From positions 62,001 to 126,000 of the forward strand of contig JAGTRK010000004.1 in NCBI GenBank assembly GCA_018261955.1: a stretch of DNA of 64,000 nt. Direction: 5' to 3'. The translations under genes and the position numbers were made by a program. The notes under the pieces are model-generated. The model was not told the origin of the DNA. It made no database searches and saw only the letters and a list, made by a program, of their open reading frames with translations. Positions 27,672-36,871 of this stretch are shown in pieces (position 1 is the stretch's first letter; each line of letters opens with the position of its first letter). Origin of the DNA: Burkholderiaceae bacterium. GTDB taxonomy: Bacteria > Pseudomonadota > Gammaproteobacteria > Burkholderiales > Burkholderiaceae.

Positions 27672-29384
27672 TTAGCTTTTCAAAGCCCCATTGCGATTCA
27701 TCGCAGCGACGAATGCCAAGAATGAAGCGGTCACAATATTCGAATGCAAACCCACACCATACGTCGGTGCTTGGTCGGCATGCGCCACCTGTACATAACA
27801 CACAGCTTCTTGTGCAGTATCGCCTACTTCAGGATGGATGTCGTGTTGCGAGTACTGCGTCACCGAGAACTTCGTGCCAACCGCTTGATTCAAAGCTGAA
27901 GCGAATGCCGACAACGGTCCATTGCCTGTACCCGTAATGGTTTTTTCTTCGCCGTTGACTTGTATCGTTGCTGTGACGGTTTCCACACCATCTTCGTGCT
28001 CAATTTTGTGTTTCACATAACGCACTTTACCTTCAGGTATGACAAACGTTTGGTTAAACACGTCATAAATTTGTTCGCTGGTCAGCTCTTTACCCGTTTC
28101 ATCAGCGAGCACTTGCACCGCACGCGCGACTTCAACTTGCAACAGACGTGGCAATTCCAAACCATAATCGCGTTCGAGCAAATACGCCATGCCGCCCTTG
28201 CCCGACTGCGCGTTCACGCGAATCACCGCATCATAACCACGCCCCAAATCCGCTGGATCTATCGGTAAATACGGCACTTCCCACTTCACAGTCTCACCAC
28301 TCGCCGCCATTTGTCGCTCTTTTTGACGGGTCAAACCTTTTTTAATCGCGTCTTGGTGTGAACCAGAAAACGCCGTGAATACCAATTCACCCGCCCAAGG
28401 ATGACGTGGACTGACGGGCAACTGCGTGCATTCTTCAACAATTTGCACCACTTCCATGATGTTTGAAAAATCAATCCCAGGATGAATGCCCTGTGACCAC
28501 ATATTCACCGCAAGGTTCGCCAAACACACATTGCCCGTGCGTTCACCATTACCAAACAAGCAGCCTTCGACACGATCCGCACCTGCGAGCATACCGAGTT
28601 CGGCACACGCCGTACCCGTACCGCGGTCATTGTGCGGGTGCAAACTGATAATCACACTATCGCGGTTTGGAATGTTTTTGTGGAAGTATTCGACTTGGTC
28701 GGCGTACACATTCGGCGTGGATACCTCAATGGTTGCAGGCAAATTGAAAATTAATTTGTTGCTCGGGCTTGCGCCCCAACGCTCCATCACCGCGGTACAA
28801 ATTTCCACCGCAAAATCTGCCTCCGTCATGCTGAAGGTTTCAGGCGAGTACTCCAACACCCATTTGGTTTGCGGGTATTGCGCAATCGCCGCTTTGATGT
28901 CGTCAATCGCTTTCAAAGCCAAATCGATGGTTTGCTGGCGGTTTTTTTGAAACACCACTTCGCGGAACAACGGGCTGGTCGCGTTGTACACGTGCATAAT
29001 CGCAATCTCAGCACCCGCCATCGCCTCAGCGGTGCGGTTGATTAAATCCGTGCGCCCTTGCATCAATGCCTGAATCGCCACGCCTTTGGGAATACGTCCA
29101 CCATCAATCAGTTTGCGCACAAAATCAAACTCAATTTGCGAGGCCGAAGGAAAACCGATTTCGATTTCTTTATAACCCAAGCTGACCAACAAATCCCACA
29201 ACTTCAACTTTTTATCAATGTCCATCGGGTCAATCAACGCCTGATTGCCGTCGCGCAAATCAGTTGACAACCAAATCGGTGGTTGGGTCAAGGTTTTATC
29301 AGGCCATTGACGGTTTTCCAATTTGATTTGCGGATATGCGGTGTATTTTTTCGCAGGGTCTAAAGTTCGAAATGTGTCGTTCAT
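27672..29384 (-). CDS. leuA: 2-isopropylmalate synthase
   Basis: A 570-residue enzyme of the long LeuA subfamily. The catalytic TIM barrel (about 30-310) has the substrate and metal motifs LSTDLRDGNQALIDP and SLHPHNDRGTG, and the C-terminal regulatory domain (about 440-565) is the leucine-sensing part. It condenses acetyl-CoA with 2-ketoisovalerate, the first committed step of leucine synthesis. It stands alone, with the other leu genes elsewhere. Expression appears to be controlled by a leader with a leucine-rich peptide and a terminator 50 bases before the ATG. Feedback inhibition by leucine is family knowledge. Confidence 0.97.
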   Translation of the reverse strand: MNDTFRTLDPAKKYTAYPQIKLENRQWPDKTLTQPPIWLSTDLRDGNQALIDPMDIDKKLKLWDLLVSLGYKEIEIGFPSASQIEFDFVRKLIDGGRIPKGVAIQALMQGRTDLINRTAEAMAGAEIAIMHVYNATSPLFREVVFQKNRQQTIDLALKAIDDIKAAIAQYPQTKWVLEYSPETFSMTEADFAVEICTAVMERWGASPSNKLIFNLPATIEVSTPNVYADQVEYFHKNIPNRDSVIISLHPHNDRGTGTACAELGMLAGADRVEGCLFGNGERTGNVCLANLAVNMWSQGIHPGIDFSNIMEVVQIVEECTQLPVSPRHPWAGELVFTAFSGSHQDAIKKGLTRQKERQMAASGETVKWEVPYLPIDPADLGRGYDAVIRVNAQSGKGGMAYLLERDYGLELPRLLQVEVARAVQVLADETGKELTSEQIYDVFNQTFVIPEGKVRYVKHKIEHEDGVETVTATIQVNGEEKTITGTGNGPLSAFASALNQAVGTKFSVTQYSQHDIHPEVGDTAQEAVCYVQVAHADQAPTYGVGLHSNIVTASFLAFVAAMNRNGALKS

Positions 29385-29433
29385 TGTGCACCTATGTGGG
29401 TTAGATTAAAACTTGGGTTTGCAAACACCATAA

Positions 29434-29477
29434 GAAAAAACCTCGGCACAGCGTTTGCTGAAATTATGCCGAGGTTT
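29434..29477 (-). terminator. Attenuator terminator in the leuA leader
   Basis: An 11-base perfect stem (29438-29448 with 29467-29477) encloses a nested CAGC-GTTT-GCTG hairpin. On the minus strand it is followed by six T residues, a classical intrinsic terminator placed between the leucine-rich leader peptide and leuA. CGAGG near the leader stop could pair with CCTCG of the first arm as an antiterminator. Confidence 0.85.
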
Positions 29478-29514
29478 GAAAATTCTTGGATACTGACTAA
29501 ACGGTTTAACTTTT

Positions 29515-29613
29515 TTAGCATCCTCGATTCGCGTACGCAAACAACGGCTGGCATCTTAGTAAAGAAGCCAGCAATCGCAACGAAGCAAGAGGTTTAAAAA
29601 ATCGGGTAGTCAT
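29515..29613 (-). CDS. leuL: Leucine-rich leader peptide of leuA
   Basis: A 32-codon frame ending 38 bases before the attenuator hairpin. Seven codons are leucine (positions 9, 12, 14, 15, 18, 19 and 24), clustered as LASLRLLASLL, and they include rare-type CTA and TTA codons. A GCTGGC/GCCAGC hairpin spans the leucine cluster and would serve as the pause structure. This fits ribosome-stalling attenuation: leucine shortage stalls the ribosome and lets transcription reach leuA. No ribosome-binding site precedes the ATG, and the promoter predicts a start at or next to it. The gene symbol is by analogy. Confidence 0.8.
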   Translation of the reverse strand: MTTRFFKPLASLRLLASLLRCQPLFAYANRGC

Positions 29614-29620
29614 GCGTTGA

Positions 29621-29649
29621 ACTATAACCGAAAAGAATAAAATCGTCAA
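29621..29649 (-). promoter_or_regulatory. Promoter of the leuA leader transcript
   Basis: TTGACG (29644-29649) and TATAGT (29621-29626) on the minus strand are exactly 17 bases apart. Only seven bases separate the -10 box from the leader-peptide ATG, so transcription would begin at that codon. The promoter lies immediately after the pgsA stop. Confidence 0.75.
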
Positions 29650-29657
29650 ATATAACT

Positions 29658-30224
29658 TTACGAGTGCTCGCGCAAAGTCGGATACGCGCCTTTGAGATAC
29701 ACCCCCATCGAAATCACAGTGAGCGCGGCGGCGATGTAAATCAACCATGTGCCCACCAAGCGGGTATTGATGCCGATTACCACACCGTTGAACAACAGCA
29801 TCGGCAAGGCCACCATCTGCACCGCAGTTTTCCATTTGCCCAACGCGTTGACCGCCACCGCCGCACGCGCACCGATGCTCGCCATCCATTCGCGCAGAGC
29901 CGAGATGGTGATTTCGCGCCCGATGATAATCAGCGCAATCAGCCCATGTACGCGTTGGTCGTGTACCAACACAATGAGGCACGCCGCCACGAGGAGTTTG
30001 TCGGCAACGGGATCGAGGAATGCGCCAAACTTGCTAGTTTGATTCCATTTGCGCGCCAAATAACCATCGAGCCAATCGGTCACTGCCGCGCCGACAAACA
30101 ATACAGTCGCCAAAACATCACGCACCATGGCGTAGTTGTCAAATGGGGCGTAGTAAATCGCAACCAGCAGGGGAATGGCGATGACCCTGCCCCAAGTCAG
30201 GAGGATGGGGATGTTAAATGGCAT
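29658..30224 (-). CDS. pgsA: CDP-diacylglycerol-glycerol-3-phosphate phosphatidyltransferase
   Basis: A 188-residue multi-pass inner-membrane enzyme. The CDP-alcohol phosphotransferase signature D-x2-DG-x2-AR-x8-G-x3-D-x3-D is complete in DWLDGYLARKWN followed by GAFLDPVADK (about 55-80). It makes phosphatidylglycerol phosphate, the precursor of PG and cardiolipin. The neighbour uvrC lies upstream on the same strand with 57 bases between; uvrC-pgsA is a widely conserved pair. The leuA leader promoter begins nine bases after its stop. Confidence 0.96.
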   Translation of the reverse strand: MPFNIPILLTWGRVIAIPLLVAIYYAPFDNYAMVRDVLATVLFVGAAVTDWLDGYLARKWNQTSKFGAFLDPVADKLLVAACLIVLVHDQRVHGLIALIIIGREITISALREWMASIGARAAVAVNALGKWKTAVQMVALPMLLFNGVVIGINTRLVGTWLIYIAAALTVISMGVYLKGAYPTLREHS

Positions 30225-30281
30225 ACTGAACTTTCTATGAAAAATGCTGTGCGCTTCATCAGCGGTATTCTAACCCAACAT

Positions 30282-32183
30282 TTATTCGACTCGCCCATCA
30301 TCGTGCAATTGTTTGTAAATTTCCTGCGCGATTTTTTCAGAAATACCTTCCACCTGCGCCAAATCCTGCACACTGGCGTTTTTCACACCTGCCACGCCAC
30401 CAAAGCGTTTGAGCAATGCCGTGCGACGTTTGGCACCCACACCTTCGATTTCTTCGAGTCGCGAGACATTGCGGGTTTTCGCCCGTGCCGCGCGCATCCC
30501 TGTAATCGCGAAACGATGTGCCTCATCGCGTATCTGCGCAATCAGCATCAATGCAGGCGAGAGTTTGCCGAGTTTCACCGCAACGCGCCCATCGGCAAAC
30601 ACCAAGGTTTCCAAACCCACGCGCCGCCCCTCGCCTTTGGACACGCCGACCAGCACCGAAATGTCCAAACCCAAACCTTCAAACACCTCACGCGCAATCG
30701 ACAATTGCCCTTTGCCACCATCGACCAACACCACATCGGGCATGTGTTTGGCAAAGTCCTCGTGTTGCTCGTTTTGCACGCTTGATAACAACTCAGCAAT
30801 TTTTTCATAACGGCGTTGCAACACTTGGCGCATCGCCGCGTAGTCATCACCCGCGGTGATGTCTTTGATGTTGTAGCGACGGTATTCGTTATTTTGCATC
30901 GTGTGGTGTTGATACACCACGCAGGATGCTTGCGCCGCCTCGCCTGCAGTGTGGCTAATATCAAAACACTCCACACGAAAGTTTGATTTTTCCTCATCCG
31001 TATCCAACTCATGGTGCAGCACCTTGAGCAAATCCTCGGTGCGCAATTTCGCGCTGGCAGACTCCTGCATCCGACGAGACAGTGCGAGTTCTGCGTTGTT
31101 CAACGCCATTTCTAACCAAATTTTGCGCTGACCGCGCGGTTGTTTGACCCATTGCAATGATCGTCCCACGGCATCGTCGAGCAATTCTGCAACCGCTTGG
31201 GATGGCGTGAGCGCGCTAATCATCACGCGTGGCGGCTCGCTGTCCAAATAGTGCTGAATGATAAATGCCTCGAATACATCCTGCGCACTGCAGTCCTGCG
31301 TGTGCTGCGGGAAAAACGCCTTGTCGCCCAAATGCCGCCCACCGCGCACCATCGCCAAATTCACACAGTAGCGCGCATCTGAATGCGCCACCGCAATGAT
31401 GTCTGCATCGGTATCGTCGCCCGTGGATTCAACCGCTTGTTGACTCATCATGTTCGAGAGCGCGGCAATTTTGTCACGGTACAACGCGGCTTGTTCAAAC
31501 TGCAATTGCTCGGCAGCGGTTTGCATTTTGTTTTGCAAGTCGTGCAACACCGCGTCCGACTCGCCACGTAAAAACTTCACACTCGCGGCCACATCTGCCG
31601 CATAGTCTGGCTTAGAAATCAAGCCCACACAAGGTGCGGAGCAACGCTCAATTTGATGGAGCATGCACGGGCGCGAGCGATTCTTAAACACCGTTTCATC
31701 GCAGGTGCGCAGCATAAAGACTTTTTGTAATAATTTAATCGATTCTTTGACCGCATAACCGTTTGGAAACGGTCCAAAATATTGATGCACCTTGTCCACC
31801 GCCCCACGGTAATACACCATGCGTGGAAAATCATGGCGCGTCATTTTCAGAAATGGATAGGATTTGTCATCGCGAAACAGGATGTTATAACGCGGCGCAA
31901 GTTGCTTGATTAAATTGTTTTCTAACAACAATGCCTCGGTTTCGGTGCGCGTCACAGTCACGTCCACCCGCACAATTTTCTGCACCATCAAGGCAATGCG
32001 CGGCGAATGGCTGAGGTTTTTTTGAAAATAACTCGTCACCCGCTTTTTTAAATCTTTGGCTTTACCAACGTACAAAACTTCGTCATTGGCACCGATATGG
32101 CGATACACCCCCGGTAAATGCTGCAAAGATGCGAGCAATTCGCTGGGGTCAAAAGCAGTGGGCGGGGTATTTGTATCGGTCAT
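30282..32183 (-). CDS. uvrC: Excinuclease ABC subunit C
   Basis: A 633-residue nucleotide-excision-repair nuclease. The N-terminal GIY-YIG domain (about 20-100, with LPGVYRHIG and [13 protein letters not shown]), a cysteine cluster with [15 protein letters not shown], the UVR motif around 205-240, the RNase H-like C-terminal nuclease with FDISHTAG and VDGGKGQL, and two helix-hairpin-helix motifs at the end ([13 protein letters not shown]) are all present. It makes both incisions flanking DNA damage with UvrB. It is followed by pgsA and is divergent from the DUF47-pit pair. Confidence 0.98.
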   Translation of the reverse strand: MTDTNTPPTAFDPSELLASLQHLPGVYRHIGANDEVLYVGKAKDLKKRVTSYFQKNLSHSPRIALMVQKIVRVDVTVTRTETEALLLENNLIKQLAPRYNILFRDDKSYPFLKMTRHDFPRMVYYRGAVDKVHQYFGPFPNGYAVKESIKLLQKVFMLRTCDETVFKNRSRPCMLHQIERCSAPCVGLISKPDYAADVAASVKFLRGESDAVLHDLQNKMQTAAEQLQFEQAALYRDKIAALSNMMSQQAVESTGDDTDADIIAVAHSDARYCVNLAMVRGGRHLGDKAFFPQHTQDCSAQDVFEAFIIQHYLDSEPPRVMISALTPSQAVAELLDDAVGRSLQWVKQPRGQRKIWLEMALNNAELALSRRMQESASAKLRTEDLLKVLHHELDTDEEKSNFRVECFDISHTAGEAAQASCVVYQHHTMQNNEYRRYNIKDITAGDDYAAMRQVLQRRYEKIAELLSSVQNEQHEDFAKHMPDVVLVDGGKGQLSIAREVFEGLGLDISVLVGVSKGEGRRVGLETLVFADGRVAVKLGKLSPALMLIAQIRDEAHRFAITGMRAARAKTRNVSRLEEIEGVGAKRRTALLKRFGGVAGVKNASVQDLAQVEGISEKIAQEIYKQLHDDGRVE

Positions 32184-32323
32184 GTTTGAATTGTAACTGA
32201 AAATATAGGCTTCAAATTAGCAAACACGCTGCAAAGCAAACATTGCTGTGGTTGGCAAAAAATACCCAATATATTCTGCAATTTCCCCACCCCCTTAGGT
32301 GGCTCATCGGGTAAAATGTGACC

Positions 32324-32346
32324 GTTTTATGACGCTGTCATAAAAC
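32324..32346. promoter_or_regulatory. Perfect inverted repeat upstream of the DUF47-pit pair
   Basis: GTTTTATGAC (32324-32333) and GTCATAAAAC (32337-32346) are exact reverse complements around GCT. The right half contains CTGTCATAAAA, the first half of a Pho-box consensus, but the second direct repeat 11 bases on is poor. It may be an operator for the phosphate genes 60 bases downstream. Confidence 0.5.
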
Positions 32347-32406
32347 ATTGAGTGCACTGACACAATCAACGTCCCCTACACGTTTATCCAACGAAAAAGG
32401 TTCATT

Positions 32407-33033
32407 ATGTTTAATCGTTTTATGCCCAAAGAAGGCAAGTTTTTCACTTTATTCAACCAACACGCAGCATTGCTCACTGTCTCTGCCCAAGAAATGGTGG
32501 CTTTGTTCAACGACATTGACAACGCGGACAAGTACATACAAGTGATTCGCGACAACGAGAAAAAAGCCGATCGCCTCACTTATGAAACCGTTGATTTATT
32601 GCATAAAACCTTTATCACACCGCTGGATCGCGATGTGATTTTAAAATTGGTGACCAATTTAGACGACATCATCGACATGATGGAAGACGTGGCAGAAACC
32701 ATTTCACTGTACGACGTGCGCAAATCGTCTGAAAGTGCCCAAAAACTCTGTACGATTATTTTGGCGTGCTGTGAGCGTTTAGAAAAAGCGGTGAATTATT
32801 TAGAAAACATGAAAAACACCGCCGAAGTCTTGCGTTTGGCTTCCGAAATCGAACGTTTGGAATCCGACGCGGACCGCGTTCTGCGCGATGCCATGTCGCG
32901 ATTATTCCGCGAAGAGGAGAACGTCAAAGACCTCATCAAATACAAAGCCTTGTACGAGTTACTCGAATCGGTGACCGACAAATGCGAAGACGTGGGCAAC
33001 ATCATTCAAGGCATCATGGTTGAAAACGCTTAA
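32407..33033 (+). CDS. DUF47 (PhoU-like) phosphate transport regulator
   Basis: A 208-residue all-helical protein of the DUF47/YkaA family, which has the PhoU fold. It starts MFNRFMPKEGKFFTLFN, and the conserved DDIIDMMEDVAETI stretch (about 78-91) supplies the acidic metal-binding surface. These proteins sit next to Pit transporters and are thought to tune phosphate uptake. The pit gene starts 59 bases downstream. The family is well recognised but its mechanism is not settled. Confidence 0.93.
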   Translation: MFNRFMPKEGKFFTLFNQHAALLTVSAQEMVALFNDIDNADKYIQVIRDNEKKADRLTYETVDLLHKTFITPLDRDVILKLVTNLDDIIDMMEDVAETISLYDVRKSSESAQKLCTIILACCERLEKAVNYLENMKNTAEVLRLASEIERLESDADRVLRDAMSRLFREEENVKDLIKYKALYELLESVTDKCEDVGNIIQGIMVENA

Positions 33034-33091
33034 TTTGTTTGAACTTCAACGTCATACATTTTAACCATAGCATTTGAATTAAAGGCACACC

Positions 33092-34102
33092 ATGTCAAAC
33101 TCTATACACATCGGAATGGGTATGATGCTATTTCTCGTAGCACTGGCTCTGATATTCGATTTTATGAATGGATTTCATGATTCAGCGAACTCCATTGCCA
33201 CTGTGGTCTCCACAGGGGTGCTCAAACCCCACCACGCCGTCCTGATGGCGGCGGTATTTAACTTCATTGCATTTTATGTTTTGCCGCACAAAGTCGCCGC
33301 CACCATCGGTAAAGGCATTATTCAAGGCTCGGTGGTCGATCAATACGTGATTTTTGGAGCCTTGATGGGGGCGATTATTTGGAATGTGATTACGTGGTAC
33401 TACGGCATTCCATCGTCTTCGTCACACGCATTGATGGGCGGGCTCATCGGTGCTGCGGTGGCTAAAAGTGGTTTTGCTGTGCTCATCGCCGACAAGATTT
33501 TACAAACCATCATGTTTATTTTTATCTCACCTGCTTTGGGCTTTTTGTTGGGTTCAACCATCATGCTGATTGTCGGCTGGCTATTTTACCGAACGGCCCC
33601 CGCGAGGGTTGACCGCTGGTTCCGCCGATTGCAATTGATTTCTGCTGCCATGTACAGCTTGGGACACGGCGGTAACGACGCACAAAAAACCATGGGGATT
33701 ATTTGGTTGATTTTGCTCGCAGGTGGTGTGGTTGGCGCGAATGAAGAACTACCCCTTTGGGTTGGGTACGCATGTTTTAGCGCGATTGCTATGGGCACTT
33801 TATTCGGTGGTTGGCGCATTGTCAAAACCATGGGGCAAAAACTCTGCAAACTCAAACCTGTCAGTGGCTTCGCCGCTGAAACGGGTGGTGCAATCACCCT
33901 ATTCACCGCAACCGCTATGGGTATCCCTGTATCAACCACACACACCATCACGGGTGCCATCATGGGTGCAGGCTCGACCATGAAGGCATCCTCAGTGCGC
34001 TGGGGTTTAGCGGGCAATATTGTTTGGGCATGGATATTCACCATCCCCGCATCGGCGTTGATTGCCGCTGTGTCATGGTGGGTAGTTTCGAAATTGTTTT
34101 AA
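33092..34102 (+). CDS. pit: Low-affinity inorganic phosphate transporter Pit
   Basis: A 336-residue inner-membrane carrier with about ten hydrophobic segments. The two inverted PHO4 signature repeats are clear: FMNGFHDSANSIATVVSTG near residues 27-45 and SLGHGGNDAQKTMGI near 190-204. At 336 residues it is a compact member, shorter than E. coli PitA (499). It imports metal-phosphate with protons. It forms a pair with the DUF47 gene upstream, and a strong terminator follows. Confidence 0.94.
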   Translation: MSNSIHIGMGMMLFLVALALIFDFMNGFHDSANSIATVVSTGVLKPHHAVLMAAVFNFIAFYVLPHKVAATIGKGIIQGSVVDQYVIFGALMGAIIWNVITWYYGIPSSSSHALMGGLIGAAVAKSGFAVLIADKILQTIMFIFISPALGFLLGSTIMLIVGWLFYRTAPARVDRWFRRLQLISAAMYSLGHGGNDAQKTMGIIWLILLAGGVVGANEELPLWVGYACFSAIAMGTLFGGWRIVKTMGQKLCKLKPVSGFAAETGGAITLFTATAMGIPVSTTHTITGAIMGAGSTMKASSVRWGLAGNIVWAWIFTIPASALIAAVSWWVVSKLF

Positions 34103-34124
34103 ACACCCACAATGCGACGGTCAG

Positions 34125-34156
34125 AAATCCCGAAAATTAGTTTTCGGGATTTTTTT
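34125..34156 (+). terminator. Rho-independent terminator after pit
   Basis: A 12-base perfect stem (34125-34136 with 34141-34152) and TTAG loop, followed by a T-run, ends the DUF47-pit transcript. The A-rich start also makes it a possible terminator for the convergent methyltransferase operon. Confidence 0.92.
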
Positions 34157-34169
34157 ATCGTTGTTGCCA

Positions 34170-34979
34170 TTATTGCTGTTGCTGACGCAGCATTTCAAAC
34201 AAGCACACCGCCGTTGCCGAAGCGACATTCAGCGATTCACCCACGTGCATGGGAATGGTTAGCGCGGCATCGGCTTGCGCGAGCAATTCGGCACTCAAAC
34301 CCGCGCCTTCATTGCCCATCAGCCATGCGGTTGGGCGACTCAAATTCTGTTGATAAATATTGTGTGTGCCGTGTGAGGTGGTGGCACAGACGGTGATTTG
34401 ATTGTGTTTGAGTGCTTGTACCGCTGCGGTTAAATCAACATTCTCGCGGATGCGAATCCCAAAATGAGCGCCCACACCCGCACGGATGACTTTCGCGCTG
34501 TAGGGGTTGACGCATTGCGCATTGAGCCAAACCTCGCGCACACCCGCCGCAGCACAAGTGCGCAAAATCGAGCCCATATTGCCTGGGTCTTGAATACCGT
34601 CCAAAAGCACCATATTGCCCGTAATTTTTGCCACATCCACGGGTTCAATCGCAGGTCTTTGCACTTCAAACACCACTGAAATGCCCTGCTCTAAAATGGA
34701 CAGTTCACGAAACAAGCCACCATCCAACTCCATCACTGGAATGTTTTGACTTTGTGCATTGAGTAACAACGACTGTATCTCTCGGTCATTCAATGCCGAT
34801 GCACCGACCCAAACCTTCTCGATACGCAGTTGGTGAACGGTTTGATGTTTGAGCAGCAATTGACAGGCATGCACGCCCTCGACCGCCATCATCGTGTCGC
34901 TGCGTTTGGGTTGATGAATGAGTTTTTTCAGTGCTTTGAATTGCGGGTTGTCTTTCGAGGTAATCATGGGTCTGTTCAT
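34170..34979 (-). CDS. SpoU/TrmH-family RNA methyltransferase
   Basis: A 269-residue SPOUT-class enzyme. The N-terminal substrate-binding domain (about 1-95) precedes the knotted catalytic domain with its three motifs: motif 1 [17 protein letters not shown] (about 125-141), motif 2 [10 protein letters not shown], and motif 3 [17 protein letters not shown]. It should methylate a ribose 2'-hydroxyl in rRNA or tRNA. The exact target is unknown, and RlmB and TrmH are only relatives. Its ATG overlaps the stop of rnhB by four bases, and it is the last gene of the lpx-rnhB run. Confidence 0.92.
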   Translation of the reverse strand: MNRPMITSKDNPQFKALKKLIHQPKRSDTMMAVEGVHACQLLLKHQTVHQLRIEKVWVGASALNDREIQSLLLNAQSQNIPVMELDGGLFRELSILEQGISVVFEVQRPAIEPVDVAKITGNMVLLDGIQDPGNMGSILRTCAAAGVREVWLNAQCVNPYSAKVIRAGVGAHFGIRIRENVDLTAAVQALKHNQITVCATTSHGTHNIYQQNLSRPTAWLMGNEGAGLSAELLAQADAALTIPMHVGESLNVASATAVCLFEMLRQQQQ

Positions 34980-35614
34980 GCTTTCTGGGTTTTGAACCGC
35001 AGGGTTTTCACAGGCGCGAAACTCATGCGATGCTCGGGCGTTGCGCCGTGTTGTTGCAAAGCTTTGAGGTGTGCCGCGGTCGGGTAGCCTTTATGCTGGG
35101 CAAAGCCGTATTCTGGATACAAATCATGTAAACGCAGGCAATCGGCATCGCGCGCGACTTTGGCCAATATCGAAGCCGCAGAAATCGCAGGCTCTTTGGT
35201 ATCGCCTTGAATCATCGCGCCGCCCGCATACTGCGCCACCAGTAAACCTTTGGGGAAATGATTGCCATCAACCCACACCCAATCAGGGCGAATGTTCAAG
35301 CCCTGCACTGCGCGCGTCATCGCCAGCATACTCGCTTGCAAGATATTGAGTGCGTCTATTTCCGCCACGCTCGCACTGGCAATACACCATGCGCGCGCTT
35401 CGTTTTTGATTTGTTCAGACAATCGCTCGCGGGTTTTTGCAGACAATTTTTTCGAGTCAGCCAATCCCACAATCGGCACATCCAATATCACCGCTGCGGC
35501 AAACACCGCACCCGCCAGTGGTCCACGCCCCGCTTCATCCGCACCGCACAGGTGTTGGGCTTGCTCGGGCGAGGTGATGCCATCGTTGAATAAATCGAAC
35601 TTAACTGCGCGCAT
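34976..35614 (-). CDS. rnhB: Ribonuclease HII
   Basis: A 212-residue cytoplasmic nuclease. The type 2 RNase H signature [12 protein letters not shown] (about 24-35) supplies the first Asp and Glu, and VWVDGNHFP and [10 protein letters not shown] carry further conserved positions. It nicks DNA 5' of misincorporated ribonucleotides. The start codon directly follows the lpxB stop (TAA-ATG), and its stop overlaps the methyltransferase start, so the three are translated as a block. lpxB-rnhB linkage is conserved in proteobacteria. Confidence 0.97.
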   Translation of the reverse strand: MRAVKFDLFNDGITSPEQAQHLCGADEAGRGPLAGAVFAAAVILDVPIVGLADSKKLSAKTRERLSEQIKNEARAWCIASASVAEIDALNILQASMLAMTRAVQGLNIRPDWVWVDGNHFPKGLLVAQYAGGAMIQGDTKEPAISAASILAKVARDADCLRLHDLYPEYGFAQHKGYPTAAHLKALQQHGATPEHRMSFAPVKTLRFKTQKA

Positions 35615-36799
35615 TTATTTCACCCGAGTTCGAACTTGTTCAATCGCTTGGGCACATAAATTCGGCGTGTCGGCGATTAAACTATGGTGCATCTGCATGA
35701 GTTGCTCATACACCGTTGCATCCTTGGCATAACGCTCGATTTCACCCATCAAAGCATCTGCCAAACCGTGCGCTGTCGCCTCATTTTGTAAAATTTCGGG
35801 GATAAAATGCTGGCGCATGAGAATGTTCGGCAAACCTATCCACGGTTGCAATGCCACGTGGGGATAAATTTTGGCAGACAACCACGAGGTCTGATATGAG
35901 ATGATGCTTGGTTTTTTGTACAACGCCACTTCCAAACTCGCCGTACCACTGGCAACGATGGTCGCATCCGCTGCCTCCATCACTGTGCGCGCTTGCCCAT
36001 CCAACCAATGAATGGACAAATTGGGCGCGTGCTGTTGTTGGATGTTGAGCAATTGCGCACGCAAATTCGCATGGGCAATCGGAACCAAGCACTTTACAGG
36101 TTTTAATGCGCCGATGCACTGCGCCATCAATTGTGCGGCTTTAAAAAAATTCGGCGCGTTGTACTGGATTTCTGAAGCGCGCGAACCGGGTAAAAGTGCC
36201 AAAGCAAACGCATCTTTATCAATCCCCAATATCTGTTTTGCCTGTTCTGGTTGGGCAATCAAGGGAATTTGCTGCGCAAACGGATGCCCCACATAGGTCG
36301 CAGGAATGCCCGCATCATCATAAATTTTTTGCTCGAACGGAAAAATCAACAACATGTGGTCAACGGCGCGGCGAATTTTTTCAATCCGTCCCGCACGCCA
36401 TGCCCAAATCGACGGGCTGACATAATGCATGGTCGGCACGCCTTGCGCACGCAGTTGGGCTTCAACCCCCAAATTAAAGTCTGGCGCATCAATGCCAATA
36501 AACACGTCTGGACGCATGGCTATCGTGCGCTGTATCAATTCGCTGCGCATTTTTAAAATACGCGGCAAATGTTTGATGGGTTCAAAATAACCACGCACCG
36601 CCAAAGACTGCGACGACCACCATGCCTGCGCGCCTTGCGCCACCATCGCCTCACCGACAATGCCTGCGCTGGAGACTTGGGCATAACGTGCGCGTGCGCC
36701 TTTTAATAGCACCGCTGCCAATTGGTCGCCCGAGGACTCACCCGCCACCATCACCAAGCGCACGGATTCAGTATTTGTCATATGTGTTATAGGTGCCAT
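35615..36799 (-). CDS. lpxB: Lipid A disaccharide synthase
   Basis: A 394-residue peripheral inner-membrane glycosyltransferase. It has the N-terminal VAGESSGDQLAA motif (about 17-28), YVSPSIWAWR, and the C-terminal VASGTASLEVALY segment (about 285-300) that binds UDP. It joins UDP-2,3-diacylglucosamine to lipid X to form the lipid A disaccharide. An alternative ATG six codons in (MTNTES) is possible; neither has a strong ribosome site. An intrinsic terminator lies between lpxA and this gene, which is unusual for the operon. Confidence 0.96.
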   Translation of the reverse strand: MAPITHMTNTESVRLVMVAGESSGDQLAAVLLKGARARYAQVSSAGIVGEAMVAQGAQAWWSSQSLAVRGYFEPIKHLPRILKMRSELIQRTIAMRPDVFIGIDAPDFNLGVEAQLRAQGVPTMHYVSPSIWAWRAGRIEKIRRAVDHMLLIFPFEQKIYDDAGIPATYVGHPFAQQIPLIAQPEQAKQILGIDKDAFALALLPGSRASEIQYNAPNFFKAAQLMAQCIGALKPVKCLVPIAHANLRAQLLNIQQQHAPNLSIHWLDGQARTVMEAADATIVASGTASLEVALYKKPSIISYQTSWLSAKIYPHVALQPWIGLPNILMRQHFIPEILQNEATAHGLADALMGEIERYAKDATVYEQLMQMHHSLIADTPNLCAQAIEQVRTRVK

Positions 36800-36815
36800 A
36801 GATGTTATTTATTGT

Positions 36816-36841
36816 AAAAAATGCCTGTGGTCACAGGCATT
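36816..36841 (-). terminator. Intrinsic terminator between lpxA and lpxB
   Basis: A perfect 10-base palindromic stem (36820-36829 with 36832-36841) is followed on the minus strand by five or six T residues. It sits inside the lpxD-fabZ-lpxA-lpxB run, 30 bases past the lpxA stop and 17 bases before the lpxB ATG. Confidence 0.8.
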
Positions 36842-36871
36842 CATCATACGATTGTAGGATTGCAGTCGCGC

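Noticed and set aside
29664-30785. 373-codon open frame on the plus strand
   Set aside because: It lies antisense to pgsA and uvrC, both unmistakable, and crosses their intergenic space; the product looks like reverse-frame noise.
32335-32352. Pho box before the DUF47 gene
   Set aside because: The first 7-base repeat is perfect, but the second repeat matches at only three of seven positions; kept only as a palindrome.
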